From: a virus
IMG/VR virus record: IMGVR_UViG_3300042453_001086
Location: 62,001-126,000 of that record
Length of the DNA stretch: 64,000 nucleotides
Reading direction: 5' to 3' (one strand)
Below the pieces are notes generated by a model, which was given only the letters and a program-made list of their open reading frames with translations, had not been told where the DNA came from and did not search any database. The position numbers and the translations under genes were made by a program. Positions 55,601-63,103 of this stretch are shown here, piece by piece (within the stretch, counting starts at the first letter, position 1; each line of letters opens with the position of its first letter).

Positions 55601-58574
55601 AATATGCTGTGTTAATAGTTGAAATCTTTATTGCTTTATCTTGTTGTGATTGAATAGATGTAATAGATTTTCCTTCTACTTCTTTTACGACGGATGATAT
55701 TTCTTTCGTGAAATCTTGATCTGCGTAATCAAATACGATTTTATTTCCAGGACTAAAAATAGCATTTGAATCTACGCATTCAATTTCACTAATCGTACCA
55801 GTATTGATTTCTTCAATAACTGCTTCTATTGGTTCTCCATTCTGTGAAATGCCATCAGTTTTTATTCTTTTGATATTTCTTGGAATATCCAGTTGAGTTA
55901 TTTTTTTGTAGTTTGAATCTACAGGAACTCCATAAAACTTATCACCAAGTAGATATGGATATATTGGATTTTGATTTTCACCAATAGTGATGAAATATGC
56001 ATATGTTCCTTCTGGATATTCAGGAGTAACACAGTACCTTCCGTTATTTTCGTCCAAACTACCAGATCTATGAATATATTCATAGTCTTCTACGAAATAT
56101 CCCAATGGATATGTTAATGTCGATGGTCCAAATGGTCTAGAGCTTTTCAGTGAATATGAACTGGACATTCTAACAATAGAAGAACTCTTGTTCACTGGAT
56201 TTGAATATCCATATGCACCATAAATGGGGTATCCATCAAAAGCAAACCCAATAATAGGAGAATGTCTCAATACATTAGGTACAATATAATTTGAGTCTAT
56301 ATTATCATTCAGTTGAACTCTGAGACCCTTTGGATTTGCTAAGTAAGAATATCCATATCCAATACCCTCTTTTTTATTTAAAAAGTAATATCCATTGTGA
56401 TCATCAACAGATGACTGATATTTGTAGAAACGGTTTCTTGTCCAAGTTCTTACATTAGAAATAGCAGTAGCTCCGCTACCAACAGACTCTAACGTTACTG
56501 TAGTTTCTTCTGGATTATAATCTCTACCTTCATTTATTTTTTTAAACCCAACTATTTTGCCGTCATCAGATATTTGTGAAATGTACTCTGCATACTTTCC
56601 TTTTCCAGAAGCGTCCCTGATAAAAACTTTGGGTGGAGTTGAATAATACTCACCTGGATTATCAATCTGTATGGATGTTATTTTACCACTCGTGATAACA
56701 GGTGATGCAGATGCGTTTCTGCCAGAGGTAATAGTTACTACAGGAACAGGTGGGAAAAATCCTGCACCAGGATTTACAACTTCGATAGTTTCTACAACTT
56801 CTCCAGATAAAACAGCTCGTGCATCAGCTACACCTATACCAGTACTATCTTCTACTAAAACAAATGGTGGATCTAAGTAACCAGATCCTTGATTAGTTAC
56901 AAAAATTTCTTGTATTTCGCCAAAAACGATTTGTTCTTCATCTTTGTGACTCATGATAGTCACGCCATTGAGAAGAACTCCAGTTTCATGACTTCCGATA
57001 GTAGTTACATCAGTGCTTACGGAAGACTGTTTTTTGATTATCTTTAAATGTTTTTGATCATCTAACTCTACATTCCAAAAACTCTCTCCAATACTATGGG
57101 ATGGATATCCAGAAGATGTAATGTAAAAATACTGCGAATCTTCAAAAACAGCAGAAACATCAGATATTACTCTAGATAAATCATTTGCAATACTGGTATT
57201 TGACGAAGAAGGAGCAGCAAGAGACTCATTTATTCTCCACCTAATACTACCAGTATTTTTATCGATTACTTTAACATCAGATACAATACTACCAGAAGAA
57301 GTTACTTGTATTCTGTCATTTTCAGATAAATAAGGAACATTTTCTTTAATATCTAAGTTATAAACTACACCAAGAGGAACGGCGGAAAATGTTTGAATAT
57401 TTCCAGAAATATCTTCGTAATCAGCAGTAATCAAAGTTTCATCATATACTAAGCTTTTTTCTGTATGGTAAACTGGAGAAAGTCTTGTGAGAGATTGAAA
57501 CTGATTTACATTTTTGTTTTCAAAAGTTATCTTTTCGTTATCAATGAAAAAACTACCAAAATTTTCCCAACCAAGAGTAGAGAACACATTAATGATATTA
57601 GTTTCTGTGCTCAGCACTTCATCAGTTAAGTAAGTTTGTGACGCAATCTCAAACTCACCGACTATAGTATTTGTTGCTAGTACAATCTCATAAAATCCTT
57701 CACCAATATCAATGATATTATCAATCACACCAAATGATTGTACTTCGTCAGAAAAACGTTTTTTCTGAATCAACTTTGTTCCAACGATACGATTTGTATC
57801 ACCAGATAAAACTCTAACTTTTAGACCGTATTTTGAGATCCAAGTACCATTAGATGATTTAAATGTGAAATCTTTTGGATAATATACAGAAGGAACATCA
57901 TTAGGCTCCTTTGCAACAATTGCATTAAAAATAAACTGTACTGATTTTTCTGTTCCTTTTACTTTATAAAAATCTTTGATGTTTTTTATAATCAGATTTT
58001 TATTTACAGAAGATTTCAGACTTGATTCGGGGAAAGATCCCAAATATTCTTTTTCAAAATTTTTGACTAATGCGTATAAAAATAGGTTACTGATGTTTTT
58101 TACAATAGAACCAAAAGAAATAGCATCAGTGCTATTTCCAGAATCTTTATAATCTACATCTGTGTTTGTACTCTCGGCATACAAATCGCCAAGATTAGTA
58201 GTTGCGTTGATATTTCTATAGCAATCTAGAAATACATTTCCTTGTTTTTCTTTATAGAAGATTGCTTCGTCATTGATTAAAATATACCCATTGGCATCTG
58301 GAAACGAAGAAGCATCTTCAACCGTAATGCTAATACTGTTGTTCTGCTGAGATAATGAAACAAAAACCGTAGATTCTGTTAGACTCTCTTTATCATACGA
58401 GTCTACATCACGATATTTGTCTAAGTTATTAATAATATGTATGGGGTTGCCTGGCAACTCAAGATACTCATAGTATTTCTGCAAAAAAGCAGAAAATCTA
58501 GGATATTCTGTGTTGATAAATGCTGGTAGCTGATGATCTATCAGGTATGAAAGATTGCGTATCTTTGATGCCAT
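49620..58574 (-). CDS. Giant baseplate-associated protein with YHYH-like domain, 2984 aa
   Basis: The N-terminus KIRNLSYLIDHQLPAFINTE, FLQKYYEYLELPGNPIHIIN is of a type I associate with large structural proteins of marine T4-like phages. Residues about 550-700 hold GSGYLDPPFVLV / GEYYSTPPKVFI repeats. At about 710-885 lies a segment with DDHNGYYFLNK, GFAFDGYPIYGAYGYSNP and YIHRSGSLDENNGRYCVTPE, resembling the YHYH domain (PF14240). Three LDGVLQEPG-type beta modules come near 2090-2350 (IVTLDGILQEPGLAYTVSG). The C-terminal segment includes SGSGYLTPPKVYVTYGYD. It is sandwiched between gp6 and gp8, five bases from gp6, so it is almost certainly part of the baseplate. No signal peptide or transmembrane segment seen. 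Confidence 0.82.
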   Translation of the reverse strand: MASKIRNLSYLIDHQLPAFINTEYPRFSAFLQKYYEYLELPGNPIHIINNLDKYRDVDSYDKESLTESTVFVSLSQQNNSISITVEDASSFPDANGYILINDEAIFYKEKQGNVFLDCYRNINATTNLGDLYAESTNTDVDYKDSGNSTDAISFGSIVKNISNLFLYALVKNFEKEYLGSFPESSLKSSVNKNLIIKNIKDFYKVKGTEKSVQFIFNAIVAKEPNDVPSVYYPKDFTFKSSNGTWISKYGLKVRVLSGDTNRIVGTKLIQKKRFSDEVQSFGVIDNIIDIGEGFYEIVLATNTIVGEFEIASQTYLTDEVLSTETNIINVFSTLGWENFGSFFIDNEKITFENKNVNQFQSLTRLSPVYHTEKSLVYDETLITADYEDISGNIQTFSAVPLGVVYNLDIKENVPYLSENDRIQVTSSGSIVSDVKVIDKNTGSIRWRINESLAAPSSSNTSIANDLSRVISDVSAVFEDSQYFYITSSGYPSHSIGESFWNVELDDQKHLKIIKKQSSVSTDVTTIGSHETGVLLNGVTIMSHKDEEQIVFGEIQEIFVTNQGSGYLDPPFVLVEDSTGIGVADARAVLSGEVVETIEVVNPGAGFFPPVPVVTITSGRNASASPVITSGKITSIQIDNPGEYYSTPPKVFIRDASGKGKYAEYISQISDDGKIVGFKKINEGRDYNPEETTVTLESVGSGATAISNVRTWTRNRFYKYQSSVDDHNGYYFLNKKEGIGYGYSYLANPKGLRVQLNDNIDSNYIVPNVLRHSPIIGFAFDGYPIYGAYGYSNPVNKSSSIVRMSSSYSLKSSRPFGPSTLTYPLGYFVEDYEYIHRSGSLDENNGRYCVTPEYPEGTYAYFITIGENQNPIYPYLLGDKFYGVPVDSNYKKITQLDIPRNIKRIKTDGISQNGEPIEAVIEEINTGTISEIECVDSNAIFSPGNKIVFDYADQDFTKEISSVVKEVEGKSITSIQSQQDKAIKISTINTAYLFADSTLYQENTNAYGTVLGNVINDTNIVLKEVNGTFTSTDKLFSNIVVASLLLDRSSSFASGSIVTLSNGKQAGVEKVENNKVVLARNPFENGERVIFTKSFSNILLDTPYFVVNAEATTFQVSQTENGTPVSLSTVLTPPGSLILSEQAKGEVLQSLIDGNTLIVKVLRGEFIVDQEYLIRSSNVFDTSNSKISVIRYLHNNIEISEINDKIAIVTTDENHLLTEGDTVIVDINPNDTQTTTTYQVRRRIYQKVKLPSLNITKNIKDSGVGSLKLLNGGGYYVYDQNGNANPEGDYANGGNASYNNVELIFADQSLCRQLEGKILVGSPNNENNAKATVNITNGIVTSVVITSKGKNYKKGDILTINASAIGRPINSSNTRSFLGEVDHVGLHLSNTKVFLTDVESLSVNDTIKINDELMKVLTINANESSVTVERSVDDTILQNHSDLSVVTVNQSAFTLNQGYRVGFQTGSPFVNVYDKKTQTLEVYFDINIPLSAINKLMSDMTFFDQSSPAKIVTVSDIIEEPSYRFEFSLDGINWIKNPVIDAQTYYTYKFTTDHFSMIGSSLEFSPSGNYNIIANNVTKNNILPGYPGSYLIIKTGYGEQLDPNNTSTKKPVEYGNYFYFDKSGLTVTDNGFVKLVPDPLQGSKVVTYVTDTSFVYDLNTVPLYDGSGFMKYITSSRTAVGKIKSVNITNSGSGFSLLPTVVGVAPNSAYECVVDVNWSSVSKNVASLIITNPGKGYVNPIAVVTNGDGRFASFKITTDNNGSIASIVVENRGVDYTFKPEVKIIESDVEMYCYSNDIGTIKSLKISNNGKSFNNDKSIQRSFYTPAFLILKDFDGGFLENETIIQYDGEIEVARGLVSKLGWKSGSNILKVENIDGTFISGLSIIGSIRKSEAIVSKVFRGTLEPNIKSYYNNIGYYSSDRSKLGSLSQRLADSYFYQDYSYVIESNSQINDWRNTIKETTHPAGFISFGELNIISTGNASFIQNPTSISSVRLLQLWDDESLDRRVTLQSSTTKVTEIIAQTTNINQFRGKGSIVPLQYDSSETLSYDFYLTPDFNGYFDANGNRSGTKTFTMKLRSSNLPLNVSNVHNLIVTLDGILQEPGLAYTVSGTQITFSQAPLGYRDVFGDPISLSQYREGVDTKSQFFIGRYVGFKDSQLNTQYFKKIKSISTQFNGVQTEFDLYYEDNTPVVLDANDNLFVSLDGVLQVPGVTPLIPLKRSYYIRKTVTPNVIVFTEPPLIQEGVPQSFFAYRVGNYLPLGIDQYLIESKKTGPFILRSVVDRKSVFIDDDRNLFVFVDNVLQRRLKSYDVNGSTITFKESLKPDSKIDIVYLYGRDFQKFATAFGFEDTPFFNRYNITVNAFQVDLNYGYGQYVNAVIDAVDEQFNVISSGRVAKISKENTNYVITVESSINKKIESGYALIVRQIRGNYGDIDVYISDFKVLSVDEFRENDQTLEIIDKSKPGWLQGTSLKPIYDDNIEVDDLIKIDGEEDFRTVRSTPTEAYKTQYRDNDDVNTSYYGKIEVSSYNKPQRGEGLTILPEVDTDPTSPTYGQIISLTWNKKDYNDYVQTKVFPQPNAYGYEDLPELMFVPQPVLDEGGSITSPSQGGGARAFAILHNGEVIDLVLLSGGSGYLTPPKVYVTYGYDILKSEKNLTTAYFKLGLETYLVPGLKLSNTVTVIIPTLKPNIYNTSIPFVSPLSTAHLGTNIIQPKVDTGNEFGWKETRVNVIMNLSADISSYSDIYSIIRIHLETPLQDVTSISSYETSCIKTANIISGAVDSYGDENYSVEYTQYQLGAPLGYYDFNGLQNAAVGYNTSSALTLEMLENAHPTLTIEDFEINSESNYSQSKEYWMFGRDSVTEYGAFLGISINETDSVVYISGENNPTTPFPDSGALLIGDEVVFYASKLSDRFLNITRGMNGTMPQQHTAGDYLRTFTEDMEFYFTTIIDSVSYSLPGYFYTFQNTYSDITTNLVLTRTGSFVVE

Positions 58575-58579
58575 TTAAC

Positions 58580-60382
58580 TTACTCTTGGATAGCAGTAAT
58601 AGTACTCTTGTCAATATCAACATCTAAGAAGATTTCTCTCTTAGCAATAATATCATTGAATCTTGGTTTTACTCGTATTTCTATCTTGTTATCTGAAAAT
58701 GATCCTTGTATGATAGTAAGATCATTGATTTTTATTTCACCTTTCAAATAATCAACACTTCCTTGATTGCTATTCAAAACTATTTTATCGTTAGTTTGTG
58801 AATCAAGTCGGTATAAAACAATAACACCATTTCTATCTTCAAGATAACAAATATATGAAGGATATTTTTGAACAACAAACCCAGTAGAAACAATAGAAGG
58901 TGTTTCTGCATCATATTCAAACTGATTACTAAAACACAACTCATAATATGTTGAGTTATTTAATGAAGGATAAAAATCCTTTCTCATCTTAACGGAAGTT
59001 AGGTTAGATTTTATGGATCTATCAGAGTTATCTATTACGGAAGTGAACTTACTATATCTAAACTTTCCCCCAAACTTTTCGGTATCACTAGATAAACTGT
59101 AACTAGTGATATTGTTTATCACTTTAGTTTTAATATCATCTGGAGTTAATGTAGTTGCATTTAGAGAATAAAACACTCTACTATTTAACTCTATAAAAAT
59201 TATTGATGGATCTACAATCTCTGGAGTAACTGATCCGACAGAATATTTTTTAAGTTCTTCAATGATTAATCTTTTTGAATAAGAAGACAGGAAAGAGAGA
59301 TTTCTTGGTTTAATCGCTATCTTTACTTTTCCATATTCTGGGGGATCTGCTTCTTCTCCTCCGTATGTTATGACATCTGCCGCAGCTGGATAAACTCTTC
59401 TTATTATAGATGTGTAATCTGATGATGTCACCGCTCTATTTTGAGTGCCATACATCGCAGGAGCATTGACTTTAATACTATCAATACTTTCGATATCACT
59501 GCCACCAAAAGATTTGACTAATAAAGTAATATTTTCAACTCCCGTTAAAAATGTACTAGAACCGTTAGAAGTATCAACTAATACTCCATTAAAAGTAAAG
59601 TTTGATGCATTATTTGTAGATGGACCATTGCAGACCAGATAAGAAACTTCGACAACTTGCCCAACCTGTAGTTTTTTACCAAATATACCATCCCCAAATA
59701 CAATTTTGTAGTTCTCGTCTTCTATCTCATTAACATAAAAAACGGCAGATGTCGGAGAAACATTTAATATATTATCAGTTAAAACGTATTTTTCAAAAGT
59801 ACTTGAACTTCCGCTTTCAAATACTTTGATAGTAAGGTTGCTAATATCTATTCCTGGGTTAGATAAAACTATGGAAGTATTTTCTTGAGTTACTGGATAT
59901 CTATCAGTTACTAAAGAACCTTCATATATTTTAACATTTGAGAAAGTTACCTGATTTTCACTGTTTACTGGAGCAGTGATATCTTCTAAAACGTTATATT
60001 GATATAAAGAATCATTTACTATAGTTAAAAACGCCAATCCTTTCTTCAGCGTTATACTATTGGGAGTATTAGCTCCATTAACAGAAAATGTTATGTTTAA
60101 AGCGGCAGACGAAGCAACAGCAGATCTAGGAGTATATCCTAGTTGCTTTGCCAAAGAAACAACGTTATCACGAAGAGTAGCGGAATCGAGAAACATCTCG
60201 TTCGCAATCATGTTGGCATTAAATGCCGTGTAATAGGTATTATACGCCAATAAATCAATAATATGACCTAAAGCGGAACCTTCGAAGTCATAATCAGTAA
60301 AATCCGAGTTAGCCCTCAGATAATCTCTGAGGGCAGCTTTTATATCAAAGTAATCTAGATTTGTAAGTTGATTGTATGGCAT
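58580..60382 (-). CDS. gp6: Baseplate wedge protein gp6
   Basis: A 600-aa baseplate ring protein. The N-terminal YDFEGSALGHIIDLLAYNTY, NEMFLDSATLRDNVVSLAKQ and LGYTPRSAVAS match T4 gp6 closely. A second block at about 310-350, YGTQNRAVTSSDYTSIIRRV and GGEEADPPEYGKVKIAIKP, corresponds to the T4 NTQNRAVTAEDYKTIL / DPPQYGKV region. It is slightly shorter than T4 gp6 (660). It begins one base past the gp25 stop, giving the same gp25-gp6 order as other marine T4-like phages. In T4, gp6 forms a dimer that closes the inner baseplate ring. Confidence 0.95.
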   Translation of the reverse strand: MPYNQLTNLDYFDIKAALRDYLRANSDFTDYDFEGSALGHIIDLLAYNTYYTAFNANMIANEMFLDSATLRDNVVSLAKQLGYTPRSAVASSAALNITFSVNGANTPNSITLKKGLAFLTIVNDSLYQYNVLEDITAPVNSENQVTFSNVKIYEGSLVTDRYPVTQENTSIVLSNPGIDISNLTIKVFESGSSSTFEKYVLTDNILNVSPTSAVFYVNEIEDENYKIVFGDGIFGKKLQVGQVVEVSYLVCNGPSTNNASNFTFNGVLVDTSNGSSTFLTGVENITLLVKSFGGSDIESIDSIKVNAPAMYGTQNRAVTSSDYTSIIRRVYPAAADVITYGGEEADPPEYGKVKIAIKPRNLSFLSSYSKRLIIEELKKYSVGSVTPEIVDPSIIFIELNSRVFYSLNATTLTPDDIKTKVINNITSYSLSSDTEKFGGKFRYSKFTSVIDNSDRSIKSNLTSVKMRKDFYPSLNNSTYYELCFSNQFEYDAETPSIVSTGFVVQKYPSYICYLEDRNGVIVLYRLDSQTNDKIVLNSNQGSVDYLKGEIKINDLTIIQGSFSDNKIEIRVKPRFNDIIAKREIFLDVDIDKSTITAIQE

Positions 60383-60383
60383 T

Positions 60384-60779
60384 TTATGCTCTTGTTCTCT
60401 CTAGAGTAAGCTGAATAGTATCAAGTTTTTCAGGTAATCCAATAACAGAGTACTCAATCTCTATATCGTAAGCATTATTATCGTAATCTTCATTCACTAA
60501 AACATTCTTTAAGTCAACTCTAGGCTCAAAAGCACGAATAGTATATTCAATTTCGGATTTGATACTTGATGATGTAATGAAATCCATTGGTTCAAAGAGT
60601 AAAGTGTAGATTTTACTCCCGATATTTGGATTGAAAAATCTTTCGCCAGGGACTGTAAGGATTAAACTCATGACAGAATTTTTAATCGCATTAAAATCCT
60701 TCACTATAAGTAGATCATCAGTAACAGGATGCTTACCGAAAGTAATATTAATATCTCGGAATGCTCTGCTGACTGGCAT
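60384..60779 (-). CDS. gp25: Baseplate wedge protein gp25
   Basis: A 131-aa protein of the GPW/gp25 family (132 in T4), which helps start sheath polymerisation. Family marks visible are DLLIVKDFNAIKNSVMSLIL, TVPGERFFNPNIGSKIYTLL and EIEYTIRAFEPRVDLKNVLV. No ribosome-binding site is seen: the leader is TACGGTCTTTTT, and two late promoters lie so close that RNAs would have leaders of only about 4 and 16 bases. It is followed directly by gp6. Confidence 0.95.
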   Translation of the reverse strand: MPVSRAFRDINITFGKHPVTDDLLIVKDFNAIKNSVMSLILTVPGERFFNPNIGSKIYTLLFEPMDFITSSSIKSEIEYTIRAFEPRVDLKNVLVNEDYDNNAYDIEIEYSVIGLPEKLDTIQLTLERTRA

Positions 60780-60789
60780 AAAAAGACCG

Positions 60790-60809
60790 TATTTATAGTA
60801 TTATTTATA
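60790..60809 (-). promoter_or_regulatory. Tandem late promoters for gp25-gp6 unit
   Basis: Two perfect TATAAATA octamers on the minus strand, at 60802-60809 (overlapping the TAA stop of the 62-aa gene) and 60790-60797, spaced 12 bp apart. The nearer one ends only 10 bases before the gp25 start codon. Confidence 0.85.
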
Positions 60810-60993
60810 CCCACCACTCCACATAATCATCAAATCCTTCTTTACCACCGCAGTGTTTTTCCAGTCTATTCTTTGGGGGTTCGTTTTTCTTTAATTTTGT
60901 CGGAGACAACGCACCATAATCGGTGATTAGGCGAGTTGTGCCCCAATTTTTCTGCATGTAATCCGTATCTCGGTCTACTTGGTACTTAGCCAT
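60805..60993 (-). CDS. Small conserved-type protein, 62 aa, unknown function
   Basis: MAKYQVDRDTDYMQKNWGTT, then a lysine-rich middle (SPTKLKKNEPPKNRLEKHCG) and an acidic aromatic tail ending YVEWWV. Good AGGAG ribosome-binding site. I associate similar small proteins with marine T4-like phages but know no role. Last of four small genes between the PAAR tip and gp25. Confidence 0.72.
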   Translation of the reverse strand: MAKYQVDRDTDYMQKNWGTTRLITDYGALSPTKLKKNEPPKNRLEKHCGGKEGFDDYVEWWV

Positions 60994-61029
60994 CTGTTTT
61001 TCTCCTAAAATGAGTGAAAACAGAACTTT

Positions 61030-61254
61030 TTACGGGGTTGCTATCCCGAATTTTTCAATATTTTCGCGCCTAAATGTGATATTTTTCTGTATTCTAACAT
61101 CAGAGTTGCGAAAGGTCCAGCAATATCCTCCCTCATCCAAGAAAACTACCCATTCTAGGTCATGTTCTTGACTTCTATCGATTAAAAAAAATGCCCATCC
61201 AGACCCCTTGGGAGTCAGGACGGGTATTTGGGGGTCAAGTTGGAGCATTGACAT
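61030..61254 (-). CDS. Small conserved-type protein, 74 aa, unknown function
   Basis: MSMLQLDPQIPVLTPKGSGW, then AFFLIDRSQEHDLEWVVFLD and GGYCWTFRNSDVRIQKNITF. Compact alpha/beta look with aromatic core, no cysteine cluster. The start could be either ATG of MSM; the gap after the 61-aa stop is 9 bases and has no clear ribosome-binding site. I associate this type with marine T4-like phages; function unknown. Confidence 0.72.
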   Translation of the reverse strand: MSMLQLDPQIPVLTPKGSGWAFFLIDRSQEHDLEWVVFLDEGGYCWTFRNSDVRIQKNITFRRENIEKFGIATP

Positions 61255-61263
61255 GTACTCAGA

Positions 61264-61449
61264 TCATGCTGGGACTTCTGGATTGGTGTCTGGGTGAATC
61301 TGACGGTTTGCATTTCTGCCTGCAACCCATCCAAACACTCTAGGAGTTACCTCGTTTTCGGGTACTTCTTCCCATGCTTCGTTTTCTGGGGTATTTGGAT
61401 CGTCAGCAACGAATGTTCCATCTTCGTTCCTTGCGCGTCTTTTAGCCAT
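61264..61449 (-). CDS. Small proline/acidic-rich protein, 61 aa
   Basis: MAKRRARNEDGTFVADDPNT, then ENEAWEEVPENEVTPRVFGW. Basic first seven residues, acidic middle, probably unstructured. It overlaps the upstream 48-aa gene by 8 bases (ATGGCTAA), so the two are likely co-translated. No family function known to me. Confidence 0.68.
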   Translation of the reverse strand: MAKRRARNEDGTFVADDPNTPENEAWEEVPENEVTPRVFGWVAGRNANRQIHPDTNPEVPA

Positions 61450-61588
61450 TTCCTTGTCCTCTGTAACGTTTTTTACGACCGTTGCGACTAGATGCCGCTA
61501 GGTTTGTGTTTTTTGAGCGACCCTGGCGAGTACACTTGGGTTTGCCAGGAACATAACTAGACTTATTAAAACTAGGTGCTTTTGCCAT
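61442..61588 (-). CDS. Very basic 48-aa protein, unknown function
   Basis: Too short for most gene callers. Reads MAKAPSFNKSSYVPGKPKCT, then RQGRSKNTNLAASSRNGRKK and ends RYRGQGNG. About 14 of 48 residues are Lys or Arg, with one cysteine and no hydrophobic core, so it is probably disordered and nucleic-acid or capsid binding (inference). Real gene status rests on its fit between two genes, 17 bp from the PAAR stop and an 8-base overlap with the next start, and on its first residues (MAK), as in three of its neighbours. A CATAAATA octamer at 61594-61601 is too near its start to serve it. Confidence 0.65.
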   Translation of the reverse strand: MAKAPSFNKSSYVPGKPKCTRQGRSKNTNLAASSRNGRKKRYRGQGNG

Positions 61589-61605
61589 AATCTTATTTAT
61601 GAAAA

Positions 61606-61995
61606 TTAAATGGATACAAGAGGTATTGCTGGTAAATCAGAGACATTGACGGTGAACGCTCCTGCTCTTAGCGTCCCAGCAGGCGCTAGAGGTGCGGGGT
61701 AAAACGTTTTAGGAGCACGTATTGCATCGCCAACTCTACCCATGGGTTGACCATTACACCAAACATTTGGGCAACCTTCCGCAACTTCATCATTATGGGG
61801 AGGTCTAATCGCCAAACTTACCACATCAGTGGGAATGTCATGAACGATAAACTTACTTCCTGCTGGTATAGCAGGTCTACCCTCAATAAAGACGTTGAGA
61901 GAAAAACCAACGCCAGGAATAGGCACTGATCCTGTTGGTGTAAACATAGTGTGATTACACATGTTTGATGGGTGGAGAACCGCTGGTTTTGCCAT
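61606..61995 (-). CDS. PAAR-like spike tip protein
   Basis: A 129-aa protein with the PAAR signature GCPNVWCNGQPMGRVGD (residues 74-90) and an N-terminal HPSNMCNHTMFTP. Candidate metal ligands are C13, H15, C75 and C80, fitting the single metal site that sharpens PAAR cones in T4-like spikes (gp5.4 in T4). It would cap the central baseplate spike and contact the outer membrane first. It lies beside baseplate genes as expected, seven bases past the stop of the 366-aa gene. The hub lysozyme gp5 itself is not in this window. Confidence 0.85.
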   Translation of the reverse strand: MAKPAVLHPSNMCNHTMFTPTGSVPIPGVGFSLNVFIEGRPAIPAGSKFIVHDIPTDVVSLAIRPPHNDEVAEGCPNVWCNGQPMGRVGDAIRAPKTFYPAPLAPAGTLRAGAFTVNVSDLPAIPLVSI

Positions 61996-62002
61996 TATAG
62001 TA

Positions 62003-63103
62003 CTATTCTAGTTGAAAGTCAACACTGTCCTCATCTAAGAAGGGGCAAGTGTCTTGTTTGGGATTCTGAAATCTTTGAGCCCACTTAAGACGTTCTGTTC
62101 CAACGTCCTGATTATATTTAACAGTCATTGTACCAAAAAAGTTATTAGTTGTTATCGGACTAATATCAACGTTTGTTGTGGTCTGAAAGTAGAAATAGTA
62201 TCTCAAACTACCTATCTCAGAAGGTTTATACTGTAAAATACTTGTAGCACCTTTGATAAACTGTTCTATTATAGGAGCATCAATCTTACTCGCTAACCCA
62301 ATATTTGGTTGGTAGAATAAATCAGGAGTCCAATTTCTAAATGGAATCCAGTTAAATGGAGTTAACTCTAAAGGAGGAATAGCATATGTTAATGGATTCT
62401 GAAAATATGCACCAAAAGCATCAAGCTTGATTCTAAATGGGCCCCATTGAGTAATCCACTCACGATCAAAGAAGTTTCTCTCCGTAAAGTAACCTTGTAC
62501 TTTATAAGTAAAACTTTCTCCAGCAGTATCTTCTGGAGTTGAAAAACTAGGTTGACTGATAGATGTATAATCACCCAAAGGATTTGATGCAGTTAATGAT
62601 ACTATAGGACTGGCACCATATACATGTGGTTCTTGTAATGCACCAATCCTCCAAATAGGTAATCCCAACGGATTTAACTTCAATCCTTTTAGTTTAGGAT
62701 TGCCTGCTTGCCAATCTACTTGCAACTTACCATCTGTAGGTAACGGAGATTCAAACTCACAACATAACAAACGACACCGTACCCCAGTTATAACTGGTAC
62801 TCCATTGGGTCCGTATAACTGCGCCGCCGCTAACCAATCCAGCTCATCAACTTCAAATGTAATCGGCACAGTAAATATATCGTAGGTACTGACATACGGT
62901 TGAATAGGATTGTCGGAGTACTTCCTGTTTTCAATCAACTTCCTAGGATTCAGAAGGTTCGGACGCATCTGAAACTGCGGAACATTAAAAAATGGCAGAG
63001 GAAAGTCAGGTGGTTGATAACCAGGAGGGATTCTACCTGCTAACGAAAAATCGGCAAATGGATACGCTGTATTGTAGTTAGTTATTGGACTGACTGTTAC
63101 CAT
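62003..63103 (-). CDS. Probable baseplate/virion structural protein, 366 aa
   Basis: I do not recognise a T4 counterpart. It is proline and aromatic rich: YPFADFSLAGRIPPGYQPPD, FPLPFFNVPQFQMRPNLLN, then a YDIFTVPITFEVDELDWLAA block and VRCRLLCCEFESPLPTDGKL. The middle and end are beta-like (IWRIGALQEPHVYGASPIVS, TMTVKYNQDVGTERLKWAQR). The start ATG lies 26 bases inside the upstream gene in another frame. Its position directly upstream of the PAAR tip and baseplate wedge suggests a spike or hub role. That is inference only. Confidence 0.72.
   Translation of the reverse strand: MVTVSPITNYNTAYPFADFSLAGRIPPGYQPPDFPLPFFNVPQFQMRPNLLNPRKLIENRKYSDNPIQPYVSTYDIFTVPITFEVDELDWLAAAQLYGPNGVPVITGVRCRLLCCEFESPLPTDGKLQVDWQAGNPKLKGLKLNPLGLPIWRIGALQEPHVYGASPIVSLTASNPLGDYTSISQPSFSTPEDTAGESFTYKVQGYFTERNFFDREWITQWGPFRIKLDAFGAYFQNPLTYAIPPLELTPFNWIPFRNWTPDLFYQPNIGLASKIDAPIIEQFIKGATSILQYKPSEIGSLRYYFYFQTTTNVDISPITTNNFFGTMTVKYNQDVGTERLKWAQRFQNPKQDTCPFLDEDSVDFQLE

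Noticed and set aside
61594-61601. CATAAATA as promoter of the 48-aa gene
   Set aside because: It ends 5 bases before the start codon, so RNA would start at or past the ATG. It could serve later genes, but nothing supports that.
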